A stretch of 64,000 nt of DNA from Mobilicoccus pelagius NBRC 104925 (GTDB taxonomy: Bacteria > Actinomycetota > Actinomycetes > Actinomycetales > Dermatophilaceae). Position 1 is the stretch's first letter. Each line of letters starts with the position of its first letter. The stretch spans positions 1 to 64,000 of the forward strand of contig NZ_BAFE01000091.1 in assembly GCF_000247995.1 (NCBI RefSeq), in the 5' to 3' direction. Under the pieces are notes generated by a model. The model made no database searches. It worked only from the letters and a program-made list of their open reading frames with translations, and was not told the DNA's origin. Both the position numbers and the translations under genes were made by a program. Shown in pieces: positions 8,589 to 18,734 of this stretch.

Positions 8589-9218
8589 GTGACCGGGTTC
8601 CGTCGTACGCGCAAGGGTGTCGTCGGGTCGTTCTCCGAGCCGGAGCGTGACCTCCTCGTCCATCTGTTGCAGCAGACCATCGGGTTGCTCGAGGCGGAGG
8701 CGGGTGCGCCGACGCCCGAGGTGCGCGGGGAGGACGGGGGCGATGTCGACTCGTTCGAGGCGATCATGCGGAACGCGGGGTTCGACGAGGACTTCGGTGA
8801 CGCGACGGCGAGGTCGGCGCCCGGCCCGGGGCGGCCGGCGGATCCGGCCGTGCGTCGACTCCTGCCGGACGCGCATCACGACGACCCGGAGCTCGCGGCG
8901 GAGTTCCGTCGCCTCACGGGGGATGCCGTCCGTGATCGCAAGCTCGCGCACCTGCGTCGTGCGGTCGGTCTCGTCGAGGGCACGTCGGGGTCGACGATGT
9001 ACCCGACCGAGGAGCAGGCGGTGAGTCTGCTCGTCTCCCTCACCGACGTGCGGCTCGTCCTCGCCGAGCGGCTCGACCTGCACACCGACGAGGCCGCGGA
9101 ATCCCTCTCGGACCGCCTCGGCGAGACGGACCCCGACGACCCGCGCTTCCCCCTCGCCCTCGCCTACGAGTTCCTCACCTGGGTGCAGGAGACCCTCGCG
9201 GTCGCACTCCAACCCTGA
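8589..9218 (+). CDS. DUF2017 domain-containing protein
   Basis: This 209-residue protein is the DUF2017 gene that regularly follows clpS in actinobacteria; its biochemical role is unknown. The N-terminus (GFRRTRKGVVGSFSEPERDLL) and the repeated helical segments rich in Leu and Asp are family-like. No enzyme motif, signal peptide or membrane segment is visible. The GTG at 8589 follows the clpS TGA by one base, so the two are almost certainly translated together. The constant pairing suggests a role linked to N-degron proteolysis, but that is inference. Confidence 0.85.
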   Translation: MTGFRRTRKGVVGSFSEPERDLLVHLLQQTIGLLEAEAGAPTPEVRGEDGGDVDSFEAIMRNAGFDEDFGDATARSAPGPGRPADPAVRRLLPDAHHDDPELAAEFRRLTGDAVRDRKLAHLRRAVGLVEGTSGSTMYPTEEQAVSLLVSLTDVRLVLAERLDLHTDEAAESLSDRLGETDPDDPRFPLALAYEFLTWVQETLAVALQP

Positions 9219-9360
9219 ACGACGACCGCTCGTCCCGGCCAACCTGCCGCCCACCGATCCCGTTGGGCTGCCCGCCGCGCCCGCATACCGCCCGGTGTGA
9301 CTGTGTGTCCACATCGCACCCGTTCCGCTCGGACCGGGCCGTACGACAGGAGCTCCACCA

Positions 9361-10266
9361 GTGTCTCGACCCCTCTTCTCCGTCCCCCGTACCCTCGCCG
9401 TGACGGCCGTCGCGGCTCTCGCCCTGGCCGGCTGTGGCAGCGGTGACGGTGCGAACTCCGGCGCCGCCTCGACGGACTCCAGTGGCTACTCCCTCGTCAA
9501 GCCGGGCACGCTCACCGTCTGCACCCACCTCGCGTACAAGCCGTTCGAGTTCCCGGACGCCTCGGGCAAGATCGTCGGGTTCGACGTCGACCTCCTCGAC
9601 ATGGTGGCCAAGGACATGGGCCTCACCCAGGAGACCGTCGACGTGCCGTTCGACCAGATCTGGTCCGGCGCCGCTCTGCAGTCCGGGCGCTGCGATCTCG
9701 GTGCGGCCGGGATGACGATGACGCCCGAGCGGGCGAACTCGGTGCTCTTCTCCGAGCCCTACTTCGATGCCGAGCAGGCGCTCATCACGAAGAAGGGGTC
9801 GGGCATCACCAACCTCGCCCAGATGCGGGGCAAGAAGCTCGGGGTGCAGACCGACACGACGGGGCAGAAGTACGGCCAGGAGAACGCGGAGGCGAACGGG
9901 TACGAGGTCGTCGTCTTCGACGATCTTCCCTCGACGGTGAACGCCGTGAAGGCCGGCAACGTCGACGCCGCGGTCAACGACAACGGCGTCCTCTACGACT
10001 TCACGAAGGAGAACCCCGACACGGAGGTCGTCACCGAGTTCCACACCGGGGAGAAGTACGGCATCGCGGCGCGCAAGGACCAGCCGAGCGGGCAGAAGCT
10101 CATCGACGAGGTGAACAAGGTCCTGCAGGCGTCGAAGGCCGACGGCCGTTACAAGGAGACGTACGAGAAGTGGTTCGGCACGGCGCCGCAGAGCGCCGGT
10201 GAGACGGCCGACGCGTCGAGCTCCCCGTCCGACGCGCCCACCAGCGTCACCACCACCGCCGGCTGA
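9361..10266 (+). CDS. Polar amino-acid ABC transporter, substrate-binding lipoprotein
   Basis: This 301-residue extracellular solute-binding protein (family 3, glutamine/polar amino-acid type) captures substrate for the permease and ATPase encoded next. A lipoprotein signal runs to Cys23 in LALAGCGSG. The mature part has the family features: LTVCTHLAYKPFEF, IVGFDVDLLDMVAKDMG, the GAAGMTMTPERA motif, and GIAARKDQ. A Ser/Thr-rich C-terminal tail of about 25 residues is extra. An AGGAGC Shine-Dalgarno precedes the GTG. Glutamine, glutamate or a basic amino acid are all possible substrates. Confidence 0.92.
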   Translation: MSRPLFSVPRTLAVTAVAALALAGCGSGDGANSGAASTDSSGYSLVKPGTLTVCTHLAYKPFEFPDASGKIVGFDVDLLDMVAKDMGLTQETVDVPFDQIWSGAALQSGRCDLGAAGMTMTPERANSVLFSEPYFDAEQALITKKGSGITNLAQMRGKKLGVQTDTTGQKYGQENAEANGYEVVVFDDLPSTVNAVKAGNVDAAVNDNGVLYDFTKENPDTEVVTEFHTGEKYGIAARKDQPSGQKLIDEVNKVLQASKADGRYKETYEKWFGTAPQSAGETADASSSPSDAPTSVTTTAG

Positions 10267-10288
10267 GCCCGGTCCGATCCGTCCACCC

Positions 10289-10316
10289 GTGGCACGGCCC
10301 ACCCGGGCCGTGCCAC
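10289..10316 (+). terminator. Intercistronic hairpin (partial terminator) in the ABC importer operon
   Basis: A perfect 12-bp stem with an ACCC loop lies between the binding-protein gene and the permease gene. Binding proteins are needed in excess over the membrane parts, and such hairpins commonly lower downstream expression or protect the upstream mRNA. That role here is inferred. Confidence 0.6.
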
Positions 10317-10336
10317 GTCCTAGTTCGGGAGTCCTG

Positions 10337-11242
10337 TTGTCCTCGACCCCTTCCCATCCGCCCGTCTCCGCCGATCGTGACGGCAGCGCGACCGATCTCG
10401 CGCACGACACCTCGGCACCCTCCTCGCGGGACCGGAGCCGCCGTGTCGCGCGTCGCGGTTCGCCGCGCGCCCGTGCCCGACGAGCCCGCCTGGTGCAGTA
10501 CGCGGTGCTCCTCGTCGTCCTCGTGGCCGCGGCCTTGCTGGCCGACTGGGGCCAGATCGCGAGCGTCTTCTTCCGCCCCCGCCTCGTCGTGACCGCCCTC
10601 TCGCAGGGCCTCGTCAAGGCGTTCCTCAACACGCTCGCGTACTCGGCGGGCGCGTTCGCGTTCGGTCTCGTGCTCGGCACGATCCTCGCGCTCATGCGCC
10701 TCTCCTCGGTCGGCCCCTACCGGTGGCTCGCGACGATCTACATCGAGTTCTTCCGCGGGGTGCCCGCTCTCATCGTGTTCCTCGCGTTCAGCCTGTTGCC
10801 GCTCGCGTTCCCCGGGCTCAAGATCCCGTTCGGCACGTACGGCACCGTGTGGGTCGCCCTCGGTCTCGTCAGTGCCGCCTACCTCGCCGAGACGATTCGC
10901 GCGGGCATCCAGGCCGTGCCGAAGGGTCAGATCGAGGCGTCGCGGTCCCTCGGCATGTCGTCGGGCCGGACGCTGCGCAAGGTCGTCCTCCCGCAGGCGT
11001 TCCGCATCATCCTGCCGCCGCTCACGAACGAGTTCATCCTCGTCACCAAGGACACCTCCCTCGTCTACGTCCTCGGACTCTCGCGCGGCGCCTACGAACT
11101 CACGAAGTACGGCCGCGACCTCGCCAACACGAACGCCAACCTCACGCCGCTCGTCGTGGCCGGGTTCACCTACCTGCTCATCACCCTGCCGCTCGCCTAC
11201 GCCGTCCGTCGGCTCGAGGCCCGCAACGCGAGAGGACGCTGA
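10337..11242 (+). CDS. Polar amino-acid ABC transporter, permease
   Basis: This 301-residue inner-membrane subunit belongs to the HisMQ/GlnP type. After a charged N-terminal tail of about 55 residues come about five transmembrane helices. The EAA loop that docks with the ATPase is present: [24 protein letters not shown] (residues ~195–218). The exact start is uncertain; I use TTG at 10337 because GGGAG lies 5 bases upstream and no ATG or GTG is better placed. It is the second gene of a three-gene importer operon. Confidence 0.88.
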   Translation: MSSTPSHPPVSADRDGSATDLAHDTSAPSSRDRSRRVARRGSPRARARRARLVQYAVLLVVLVAAALLADWGQIASVFFRPRLVVTALSQGLVKAFLNTLAYSAGAFAFGLVLGTILALMRLSSVGPYRWLATIYIEFFRGVPALIVFLAFSLLPLAFPGLKIPFGTYGTVWVALGLVSAAYLAETIRAGIQAVPKGQIEASRSLGMSSGRTLRKVVLPQAFRIILPPLTNEFILVTKDTSLVYVLGLSRGAYELTKYGRDLANTNANLTPLVVAGFTYLLITLPLAYAVRRLEARNARGR

Positions 11243-11243
11243 C

Positions 11244-12143
<900 letters not shown>

Positions 12144-12157
12144 CCCCTGAACCCCGG

Positions 12158-12280
12158 CCCTCCGTCATGCAGCGACGCGCCGCCCCTCCCTTCGGGGACG
12201 GGCGGCGCGGTCGTGACCTGCGACCCTCAGCGCGTGAGCGTCTGCGGTCGAGGGCGCGCGCATCGCTGCATGACGGAGGG
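12158..12280. repeat. Perfect 18-bp inverted repeat enclosing an inner hairpin
   Basis: An 18-base arm at 12158–12175 (CCCTCCGTCATGCAGCGA) is repeated exactly in inverted orientation at 12263–12280, with 87 bases between. Inside, GCGCCGCCC at 12177–12185 pairs with its complement ending at 12208 around a TTCG-containing loop, and makes the likely terminator for the ABC operon. The outer arms are much longer than a terminator needs. The unit could be a folded RNA, a miniature element with terminal repeats, or a regulatory site before murI. No target-site duplication is obvious. Confidence 0.7.
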
Positions 12281-12362
12281 GACGGGCCTCGGGGCCGGGA
12301 TTGACGCACGTCACGTGAGGTGCGGGTGCGGGGAGGCGGAGGGCACCCCATATCCTGCCAAG

Positions 12363-13172
12363 GTGCAGCAGGACGCTCCGATCGGCATCTTCGACTCCGG
12401 TTACGGGGGGCTCACGGTGGCCCGCGCCGTGCTGGACCAGCTTCCCGACGAACGGGTCGCCTACCTCGGCGACACGGCCCGAGCCCCCTACGGCCCGAGG
12501 CCGATCGCGGAGACGCGACGGTTCGCCCTCGAATGCCTCGACTCCCTCGTCGAGAGCGGCGTCAAGGCCCTCGTCATCGCGTGCAACACGGCCAGCGCCG
12601 CGATGCTCCACGACGCCCGCGAACGGTACGACGTCCCCGTCGTCGAGGTGATCCGCCCCGCGGTGCGTCGCGCCGCCGCTGCCACCCGCAACGACGTCGT
12701 CGGCGTCATCTCGACCGAGGGCACGCACCGTAGCCGCGCCTACGTCGACGCGTTCGCCGCCGCCCCGCAGATCCGGGTCGTCTCCCAGCCGTGCCCCCGG
12801 TTCGTCGAGTTCGTCGAGGCCGGTGTCACCGGTGGGGAGGAACTCCTCTCGGTCGCACGCGGGTACCTTGAGCCGGTCGCGGCGCAGGGCGTCGACACCC
12901 TCATCCTCGGCTGCACCCACTACCCGCTCCTCACCGGCGTCATCAGCTACGTCATGGGCGACCTCGTCACCCTCGTCTCCAGCGCGGAGGAGACCGCCAA
13001 GGACGTCTACCGGGTCCTCGCCGACGCCGACGCCCTCCGCCCGCAGGGCTCGCCGCCGCCGCAGCACCGATTCCGCACCACCGGCGACCCGGCCGAGTTC
13101 GCCCGCCTCGCACGGCGGTTCCTCGGCCCGGAGGTCGGCAACCTCAACCTCGAACGGGGGACGCCGTCGTGA
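12363..13172 (+). CDS. murI: Glutamate racemase
   Basis: This 269-residue cofactor-independent racemase makes D-glutamate for peptidoglycan. The two catalytic cysteines are Cys74 (IACNTASA) and Cys184 (LGCTHYPLL), and the N-terminal [10 protein letters not shown] loop carries the conserved Asp-Ser. TATCCT at 12351–12356 ends 6 nt before the GTG, so the transcript is probably leaderless. The stop overlaps the start of the following hydrolase by 4 bases (GTGA), and that pairing is conserved in actinobacteria. Confidence 0.95.
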   Translation: MQQDAPIGIFDSGYGGLTVARAVLDQLPDERVAYLGDTARAPYGPRPIAETRRFALECLDSLVESGVKALVIACNTASAAMLHDARERYDVPVVEVIRPAVRRAAAATRNDVVGVISTEGTHRSRAYVDAFAAAPQIRVVSQPCPRFVEFVEAGVTGGEELLSVARGYLEPVAAQGVDTLILGCTHYPLLTGVISYVMGDLVTLVSSAEETAKDVYRVLADADALRPQGSPPPQHRFRTTGDPAEFARLARRFLGPEVGNLNLERGTPS

Positions 13173-13945
13173 GACTCCACGTCGTCGGATGCTCCGGCTC
13201 GATGCCCGGCCCGGCCTCGCCCGCGTCGTGCTACCTCGTCCAGACCGAACACGAGGGGCGCACGTGGACGATCGCGCTCGACCTCGGCAACGGCTCGACA
13301 GGCCCCATGCGCGAGTTCCTCGACCCGATCGACCTCGACGCCGTCGTCCTCAGCCACCTCCACCCGGACCACTGCCTCGACGCGTGCAGTCTCTACGTCG
13401 CGTTGAGGTACACCCCCGGACGGGTGCGGGAGACGCGCATGTCGCTCGTCGGCCCCCGGGGCGCGGACGAGCGCCTCGGCCGCGCCTACGGTGTCGAGCA
13501 CGCCGAATCCCTCCACGAACGCTACGAGTTCGCCGAGTTCGAGGCCCGCACGCCGTTCACGGTGGGGCCGTTCACGATCACGCCGATCCCCGTGTTCCAC
13601 CCCGTCGACGCCTACGGTCTGCGCGTCGAGGCCGACGGTGCGGTGCTCGCCTACACGGGCGACACCGACCTCTGCCCCGAACTCACCGAGCTCATGACCG
13701 GAGCCGACCTCGTCCTCGCCGACTCCGCGTACGTCGACGGCCGCGACGACGGCACCGGCGTCCACATGAGCGGATCCCGCGCCGCCCGCGCCGCGATCGA
13801 GGCCGGGGGAGTGAAACGCCTCATGCTCACCCACATCCCCGCCTGGAACGACCGCGAGATCTGCCGCGCCCAGGCCGCCGAGGTGTGGCGCGGCGACGGC
13901 CGCCGGGTCGAACTCGCCGACCCGCTCGCGACGTACGAGATCTGA
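13169..13945 (+). CDS. Metallo-beta-lactamase-fold hydrolase (Rv1339-like, possible cAMP phosphodiesterase)
   Basis: This 258-residue hydrolase has the di-metal motif [10 protein letters not shown] near residues 72–81, further ligands in FHPVDAYG and the YTGDTD strand, and a final HIPAWND histidine. It is complete. The same gene follows murI in Mycobacterium tuberculosis (Rv1339), where it has been reported to act as an atypical class II cyclic-AMP phosphodiesterase. By position and motifs I assign it to that group, but RNase Z-like or other phosphodiesterase activity cannot be excluded. It is translationally coupled to murI. Confidence 0.88.
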   Translation: MRLHVVGCSGSMPGPASPASCYLVQTEHEGRTWTIALDLGNGSTGPMREFLDPIDLDAVVLSHLHPDHCLDACSLYVALRYTPGRVRETRMSLVGPRGADERLGRAYGVEHAESLHERYEFAEFEARTPFTVGPFTITPIPVFHPVDAYGLRVEADGAVLAYTGDTDLCPELTELMTGADLVLADSAYVDGRDDGTGVHMSGSRAARAAIEAGGVKRLMLTHIPAWNDREICRAQAAEVWRGDGRRVELADPLATYEI

Positions 13946-13998
13946 CACGCCACGACTCCTGACGGTGCCGCCCCCGCGCGCCGGGGTGACACTGGGAC

Positions 13999-14364
13999 AT
14001 GGACACACGAGGTGGGGGCCGGGGGAGCCGCGCGCGAGGTCGGCGGCACTGCGTGGCGAAGGAGTCGGGCCGCCCGCTGAAGAACCCGAACTCGGGGTCG
14101 TGGCGCATTCCCGGCGTCTACACCCTCGAGGAGTACTTCCTTGGGGCGAAGACGTTCCACGCCGCCGACTCGGGGTACACGCCGAAACTTGGTGACGTCG
14201 TCATGTACCGGCCCGACTCGCCCTACGGGCAGCACACGAACTACGTCCTCTCGGTGCACGACGGGATCCTCACGACGGTCGGCGGCAACGAGGACGACCG
14301 CATCGTCGTGAGCGACCACCGCCTCGACTCCGATCTGCGCGTCGTCGGGTACGGCGAACGCTGA
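13999..14364 (+). pseudogene. CHAP-domain amidase/endopeptidase remnant (N-terminus lost)
   Basis: The 121-codon frame resembles only the C-terminal part of CHAP peptidoglycan hydrolases: GRPL…SGSWRIPGVYTLEEYF, then YTPKLGDVVMY, a conserved His in GQHTNYVLSV, and TTVGGNE. The catalytic Cys that normally sits about 25 residues before the GRPL segment is missing. Only 54 bases separate this frame from the previous gene, so the first domain half and any signal peptide are gone. The first ~20 codons (Arg/Gly-rich) do not look coding. It interrupts the otherwise conserved pairing of the phosphodiesterase-like gene and rph. If translated, a GTG at 14053 would give an inactive fragment. Confidence 0.65.
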
Positions 14365-14421
14365 CGGGCGTGCCCGCGGGGGCGGGACGGGGCGTCGTCG
14401 CCCGGCCGTAGGCTTGCGGGC

Positions 14422-15180
14422 ATGAGCGATTCCACCCCCCGTCACGACGGCCGCGCCGTCGACCAGCTCCGCGACATCCGCATCACCCGCAACTGGCTCG
14501 ACCACGCCGAGGGCAGCGTCCTCGTCGAGTTCGGACGCACCCGCGTGCTGTGCGCGGCGTCGTTCACCGAGGGCGTGCCGCGCTGGCGCAAGGGCAGCGG
14601 GCTCGGGTGGGTCACCGCCGAGTACGCCATGCTGCCGCGGTCGACGAACACGCGCAGCGACCGAGAATCCGTCAAGGGCAAGATCGGCGGACGCACCCAC
14701 GAGATCTCCCGCCTCGTCGGTCGCAGCCTGCGCTCCATCGTCGACATGAAGCAGCTCGGCGAGAACTCGATCGTCCTCGACTGCGACGTCCTCCAGGCCG
14801 ACGGCGGCACCCGCACCGCGGCGATCACCGGCGCCTACGTCGCGCTCGTCGACGCGATCGAGACCGGTCGCGCCGCCGGGCACCTCAAGCGCACCGCGAC
14901 CCCGCTCACCGGGTCCGTCTCCGCGGTGAGCGTCGGCATCGTCGGCGGGCGCCCCGTCCTCGACCTCGACTACGTCGAGGACGTCGACGCCGAGACCGAC
15001 ATGAACGTCGTCATGACCGGCGACGGCCGGTTCGTCGAGGTGCAGGGCACCGCCGAGGGCGATCCGTTCGACCGCGGCCTCCTCGACGGGCTGCTCGATC
15101 TCGCCATGGGCGGCTGCGCCGAGCTCACCCGCCTCCAGCAGGCCGCCCTCGACGCGCCCGCCCGCGAGGTGCAGCGATGA
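14422..15180 (+). CDS. rph: Ribonuclease PH
   Basis: This 252-residue phosphorolytic 3'-to-5' exoribonuclease trims tRNA 3' ends. Family segments are complete: [15 protein letters not shown], the [14 protein letters not shown] stretch with the phosphate-binding Arg, [15 protein letters not shown], and [25 protein letters not shown] at 14409–14414 ends 7 nt before the ATG, indicating a leaderless start. The last codons overlap the rdgB start by 4 bases (ATGA). Confidence 0.96.
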   Translation: MSDSTPRHDGRAVDQLRDIRITRNWLDHAEGSVLVEFGRTRVLCAASFTEGVPRWRKGSGLGWVTAEYAMLPRSTNTRSDRESVKGKIGGRTHEISRLVGRSLRSIVDMKQLGENSIVLDCDVLQADGGTRTAAITGAYVALVDAIETGRAAGHLKRTATPLTGSVSAVSVGIVGGRPVLDLDYVEDVDAETDMNVVMTGDGRFVEVQGTAEGDPFDRGLLDGLLDLAMGGCAELTRLQQAALDAPAREVQR

Positions 15181-15791
15181 GCGGCCGCCTCGTCCTCGCG
15201 ACCCGCAACCAGGGCAAGGTGGGCGAGCTTCGCGCGATCCTCGCCGACGTCCTCGACCGCACCGGCACCGAACTCGTCGGCATGGACGCCTTCCCGGACG
15301 TTCCCGATGTCGTCGAGTCCGGTGTCACGTTCGAGGAGAACGCGCTGCTCAAGGCGCGGTTCGCGGCCGAGGCCACCGGGCTGCCTGCCCTCGCCGACGA
15401 CTCCGGTCTCGCCGTCGACGTCCTCGGCGGGTCGCCGGGGGTGTTCAGCGCCCGCTGGTCCGGGCGCCACGGCGACGACGAGGCCAACCTGCGCCTCCTT
15501 CTCGCCCAGATCTCCGACGTGCCGGAGGAGCACCGCTCCGCCGCGTTCGTGTGCTGCGCGGCGCTCGCGATGCCCGACGGCCGCACCGTCACCCGGCACG
15601 GCCGCTTCGAGGGCACGATCGTGCGCGAGCCCCGGGGCGAGAACGGGTTCGGCTACGACCCGATCCTCCAGGTCGCCGGCGACACCCGCACGAGCGCCGA
15701 GCTGCCGCCGGAGGAGAAGAACGCGATCTCCCACCGCGCCAAGGCCTTCGCCGCCCTCGCCGAGGCGCTGCCGGAGTACCTCGGACACTGA
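15177..15791 (+). CDS. rdgB: RdgB/HAM1 family XTP/dITP diphosphatase
   Basis: This 204-residue pyrophosphatase removes non-canonical purine nucleotides such as XTP and dITP from the pool. Motifs seen are [13 protein letters not shown] at the N-terminus, [13 protein letters not shown], the metal and catalytic region [13 protein letters not shown], and GFGYDPIL followed by [10 protein letters not shown]. It is translationally coupled to rph by an ATGA overlap, the same order as in mycobacteria. A terminator hairpin follows at 15849–15878. Confidence 0.96.
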   Translation: MSGRLVLATRNQGKVGELRAILADVLDRTGTELVGMDAFPDVPDVVESGVTFEENALLKARFAAEATGLPALADDSGLAVDVLGGSPGVFSARWSGRHGDDEANLRLLLAQISDVPEEHRSAAFVCCAALAMPDGRTVTRHGRFEGTIVREPRGENGFGYDPILQVAGDTRTSAELPPEEKNAISHRAKAFAALAEALPEYLGH

Positions 15792-15848
15792 CCCCGGCGG
15801 TGCGACGCCTCGCGCGGCACGGCGCGCGTACCCATCACGACGAGACAC

Positions 15849-15878
15849 GGGCGGGCTCCCTCCGAGAGGGGCCCGCCC
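15849..15878. terminator. Terminator hairpin after rdgB, facing tRNA-Leu
   Basis: GGGCGGGCTCCC and a complementary GGGGCCCGCCC arm form a short-loop stem. It lies between convergent units (rdgB on the plus strand, tRNA-Leu on the minus strand) and probably serves both. Confidence 0.7.
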
Positions 15879-15958
15879 ATGTCGGCGATCGCGCATCGTC
15901 TCGAGGCCGTCACGGTCGTCACGACTCCGAGAACCGCGACCACCCATGGCGTTCGACG

Positions 15959-16041
15959 TGCGGGAGAAGGGATTCGAACCCTCACGCCCTGGGGGCACAG
16001 GAACCTAAATCCTGCGTGTCTGCCAGTTTCACCACTCCCGC
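15959..16041 (-). tRNA. tRNA-Leu (anticodon TAG)
   Basis: The 83-base minus-strand sequence folds into a cloverleaf with a 7-bp acceptor stem (GCGGGAG/CTCCCGC), anticodon loop centred on TAG (reads CUN-type leucine codons), a long class II variable arm, and the GGGTTCGAATCCC T-arm. The discriminator base is A, as expected for leucine. CCA is not encoded. It lies 58 bases after bcp on the same strand. Confidence 0.95.
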
Positions 16042-16099
16042 GTGAGCGCAGGGTATCGCCTCCCGCCCGCGCGTCAGGGGTGGTTCCTCGGACGAGGAC

Positions 16100-16591
16100 T
16101 CAGGACTCGGTGGGTGCGGGCAGGTCGATGCCGAGCGTTTTCGCGAGGGAGGCGACGTGGCCCTTGGCGCGCACGTTGTACTTCGCGAGGGCGATGCGGC
16201 CCTCCTCGTCGACGACGAACGTCGACCGGATGACACCGACGGTCTTCTTGCCGTACGTCGTCTTCTCGCCGTAGGCGCCGTACGCGGTGAGCACGGCCTT
16301 GTCCGGGTCCGAGAGGAGCGGGAACGTGAGCTGCTCCTTCTCGACGAACCGGGCGAGCTTCTCCTCCGAGTCCGGCGAGATGCCGTACACGGCGTACCCG
16401 GCGTCGGCGAACGGGTCGCGGGCGTCGCGGAAGTCGCAGGCCTGCGTCGTGCACCCGGGCGTCATCGCCGCCGGGTAGGCGTAGAGCACGACCTTGCGGC
16501 CGCGCAGCGCGGAGAGGGTGACCTCCTCGCCGGTGTGCGACGTGAGGGTGAAGTCGGGGGCGACGTCGCCCTGCTCGAGTCGGGTGGTCAT
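16100..16591 (-). CDS. bcp: Thioredoxin-dependent thiol peroxidase (peroxiredoxin Q/BCP)
   Basis: This 163-residue peroxiredoxin reduces H2O2 and organic peroxides with electrons from thioredoxin. The peroxidatic Cys47 lies in TPGCTTQ and the resolving Cys52 five residues later, as in the atypical two-cysteine BCP class. The conserved Arg and Trp-loop positions are largely kept. An AGGAGG Shine-Dalgarno sits 6 bases before the ATG. Just upstream, a 17-base unit of GGGAGT repeats is duplicated in tandem (16604–16637). Confidence 0.95.
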   Translation of the reverse strand: MTTRLEQGDVAPDFTLTSHTGEEVTLSALRGRKVVLYAYPAAMTPGCTTQACDFRDARDPFADAGYAVYGISPDSEEKLARFVEKEQLTFPLLSDPDKAVLTAYGAYGEKTTYGKKTVGVIRSTFVVDEEGRIALAKYNVRAKGHVASLAKTLGIDLPAPTES

Positions 16592-16603
16592 GGGTCCTCC
16601 TGG

Positions 16604-16637
16604 GGGAGTGGGAGTGGGACGGGAGTGGGAGTGGGAC
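16604..16637. repeat. 17-bp tandem duplication upstream of bcp
   Basis: GGGAGTGGGAGTGGGAC occurs twice head to tail (16604–16620 and 16621–16637) immediately behind the bcp ribosome binding site. It lies in the bcp leader or promoter, where a change in copy number could alter expression. Confidence 0.7.
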
Positions 16638-16806
16638 GGTCGCCGGGCAGCGCGGACGGGGCACCGGGGGACGACCCGCGGGGGACGTCCCGTGCCGCAT
16701 GGCGGGCGCCGGTCGGGGGTAGGTTATCGTCGCCGGGAAGAGCTATGCCCCAGCACCGGATCGCCGGACGGCCTCCGGTGCACCCATCACACCGAAGGAG
16801 CCGTCG

Positions 16807-17073
16807 ATGAGCGCCAAGGACAACCGGTCACTCGACGAGATCGAGAAGGACATCGCCCGGAACCGCGACGACCTCGCCGCGACGATCGATGAGCTGGCGT
16901 TCCGCGTCAAGCCCGCCAACGTCGCCAAGCGTCAGGTCGACGAGGCCAAGACGTTCGTCGACCGCACGGCCCGCAACACCGACGGTTCGCTCCGCCTCGA
17001 GGTCGTCGGCCCGGCCGTCGGCGCCGTGGTGCTCCTCGTCGCGCTCGCGGTCTACAACCGCGTCCGTGGCTGA
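16807..17073 (+). CDS. DUF3618 domain-containing membrane protein
   Basis: This 88-residue protein has the DUF3618 signature at its N-terminus: SLDEIEKDIARNRDDLAATIDELAFRVKP, a short amphipathic helix pair. A single transmembrane helix lies near the C-terminus (VGPAVGAVVLLVALAVY). The family function is unknown. A GAAGGAG Shine-Dalgarno precedes the ATG, and a TAGGTTAT -10-like box lies at about 16720–16727. The stop overlaps the start of the next gene by 8 bases. Confidence 0.88.
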   Translation: MSAKDNRSLDEIEKDIARNRDDLAATIDELAFRVKPANVAKRQVDEAKTFVDRTARNTDGSLRLEVVGPAVGAVVLLVALAVYNRVRG

Positions 17074-17407
17074 CTCGGACTCTTCGCGAGGGTCGCGTCT
17101 GCCGATCCGCATGCTGCACGATCGCGTGTTGCTGCAGCGTGACGACGCCGACGGCGAACGCCAGACCGGCGGCGGGCTGCTGATCCCGGCGACGGCAAGC
17201 CTCGGCAAGCGGCTCTCGTGGGCCAGGGTCGTCGCCACCGGGCAGAACGTCCGTCAGGTGCGCCTCGACGACGAGGCTCTCTACGACCCCGAGGAGCAGG
17301 CCGAGGTCGAACTCGACGGCACCGTGTACGTGCTCCTGCGCGAACGCGACCTCCACGCCGTGCGCGCGCCCGCGTCCGAGGGCGAGGGCCCCGGCCTCTA
17401 CCTCTGA
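17066..17407 (+). CDS. GroES-like co-chaperonin family protein
   Basis: This 113-residue protein is related to the 10-kDa chaperonin fold: IRMLHDRVLLQRDD matches the opening beta strand, GGGLLIPATA the mobile-loop region, then a V-V-A-T-G strand and a C-terminal VYVLLRERDLHAV strand. It diverges from a canonical GroES in the mobile loop and has extra residues at both ends. There is no groEL here, so it is probably a stand-alone paralogue with an unknown partner. The GTG at 17066 overlaps the DUF3618 stop. Confidence 0.75.
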   Translation: MADSDSSRGSRLPIRMLHDRVLLQRDDADGERQTGGGLLIPATASLGKRLSWARVVATGQNVRQVRLDDEALYDPEEQAEVELDGTVYVLLRERDLHAVRAPASEGEGPGLYL

Positions 17408-17448
17408 GACCACGGGCTTCCCCGCCGACGTGCGGGCCGTCACCGACA

Positions 17449-17498
17449 CACACGGAGCGGGCCCCCTTCCCATCGAGGAAGGGGGCCCGCTCCGTGTG
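17449..17498. terminator. Strong bidirectional terminator between the groES-like gene and kbl
   Basis: Two perfect 22-base arms (17449–17470 and 17477–17498) enclose a CATCGA loop. It lies between convergent genes, 42 bases after the groES-like stop and 12 bases after the kbl stop. Confidence 0.85.
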
Positions 17499-17510
17499 CA
17501 TGGGGGCGGC

Positions 17511-18701
17511 TCAGCCGACGGCGTCCCGCGCGTCGACGAATGCCCGGACGCAGGTGCGCACGTCCTCCTCGCTGTGCGCCGCCGAGAGCTGCACCCGAAT
17601 ACGCGCCTTGCCCTGCGGCACGACGGGGTAGGAGAACGCGATGACGTAGACGCCGCGCTTCAGCATCTCGTCGGCGATCTGCGTGGCCTGTCGGGCGCCG
17701 TCCTCGCCGGGGAACATCACCGGGGTGATGGGGTGGGAGCCCGGCAGGAGGTCGAATCCGGCCTCCGTCATGAGCTCGCGGAAGAGGCGCGAGTTGCGCT
17801 CGAGGGCGGCACGCTTGTCGTCGCCGGCGAGGGCCAGCTCGATCGCCTTGAGCGAGCCCGCGGCGACGGTGGGCGCGACGGCGTTGGAGAACAGGTACGG
17901 GCGGGAGCGCTGACGCAGGAGTGCGACGACGTTCTTGCTCGCGGCGACGTAGCCGCCGGACGCGCCGCCGAGGGCCTTGCCGAGGGTGCCCGTGATGAGG
18001 TCGACGCGGCCGAGGACGCCGCACTTCTCCGGCGTGCCGCGGCCGTGCTCGCCGACGAACCCGACGGCGTGGGAGTCGTCGACCATGACGAGCGCGCCGT
18101 GCTTCTCGGCGAGGTCGCAGATCTCCGCGAGGGGCGCGTAGTAGCCGTCCATGGAGAACACCCCGTCGGTGACGACGACGATGCGCCGCGCCCCGCCCTC
18201 CTTCGCGGCCGTGAGCTGCGCCTCGAGGTCGGCCATGTCGGCGTTCTTGTAGCGGAACCGCTTGGCCTTGGCGAGACGGACGCCGTCGATGATCGACGCG
18301 TGATTGAGCTCGTCGGAGACGATCGCGTCCTCGGCGCCGAAGAGCACCTCGAACACGCCGCCGTTGGCATCGAAGCAGCTCGAGTAGAGGATCGCGTCCT
18401 CGGTGCCGACGAGTTCGGCGATCTTGGCCTCGAGCTGCTTGTGCAGCTCCTGCGTGCCGCAGATGAACCGGACGCTCGCCATGCCGAAGCCCCACTCGTC
18501 GAGGGCGGCACGGGCGGCGGCGATCACCTCGGGGTCGTCGGCGAGGCCGAGGTAGTTGTTCGCGCAGAAGTTGAGCGCCTCGCCGGTGGTCGTGCGCACG
18601 TGCGCGGACTGCGGCGTGAGGAGCTCGCGTTCGTTCTTGTAGAGGCCCGCGTCGCGGATCTCGTCGAGGGTGGCGGCGATGGAGCCGTCGAAGTCGGTCA
18701 T
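17511..18701 (-). CDS. kbl: Glycine C-acetyltransferase (2-amino-3-ketobutyrate CoA ligase)
   Basis: This 396-residue PLP enzyme of the alpha-oxoamine synthase family cleaves 2-amino-3-ketobutyrate with CoA to glycine and acetyl-CoA, completing threonine breakdown. Seen are [30 protein letters not shown], the [10 protein letters not shown] strand that contacts PLP, and the Schiff-base lysine in [13 protein letters not shown] (~residue 242). It follows tdh on the same strand after 33 bases and has an AGGAGAT Shine-Dalgarno. Confidence 0.96.
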   Translation of the reverse strand: MTDFDGSIAATLDEIRDAGLYKNERELLTPQSAHVRTTTGEALNFCANNYLGLADDPEVIAAARAALDEWGFGMASVRFICGTQELHKQLEAKIAELVGTEDAILYSSCFDANGGVFEVLFGAEDAIVSDELNHASIIDGVRLAKAKRFRYKNADMADLEAQLTAAKEGGARRIVVVTDGVFSMDGYYAPLAEICDLAEKHGALVMVDDSHAVGFVGEHGRGTPEKCGVLGRVDLITGTLGKALGGASGGYVAASKNVVALLRQRSRPYLFSNAVAPTVAAGSLKAIELALAGDDKRAALERNSRLFRELMTEAGFDLLPGSHPITPVMFPGEDGARQATQIADEMLKRGVYVIAFSYPVVPQGKARIRVQLSAAHSEEDVRTCVRAFVDARDAVG

Positions 18702-18734
18702 CGGATCTCCTGAGGGTGGGGGCGGACGGGGCGC

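Noticed and set aside
16807-17407. groES/groEL chaperonin operon
   Set aside because: The GroES-like gene is divergent, fused by overlap to a DUF3618 gene, and no groEL follows.
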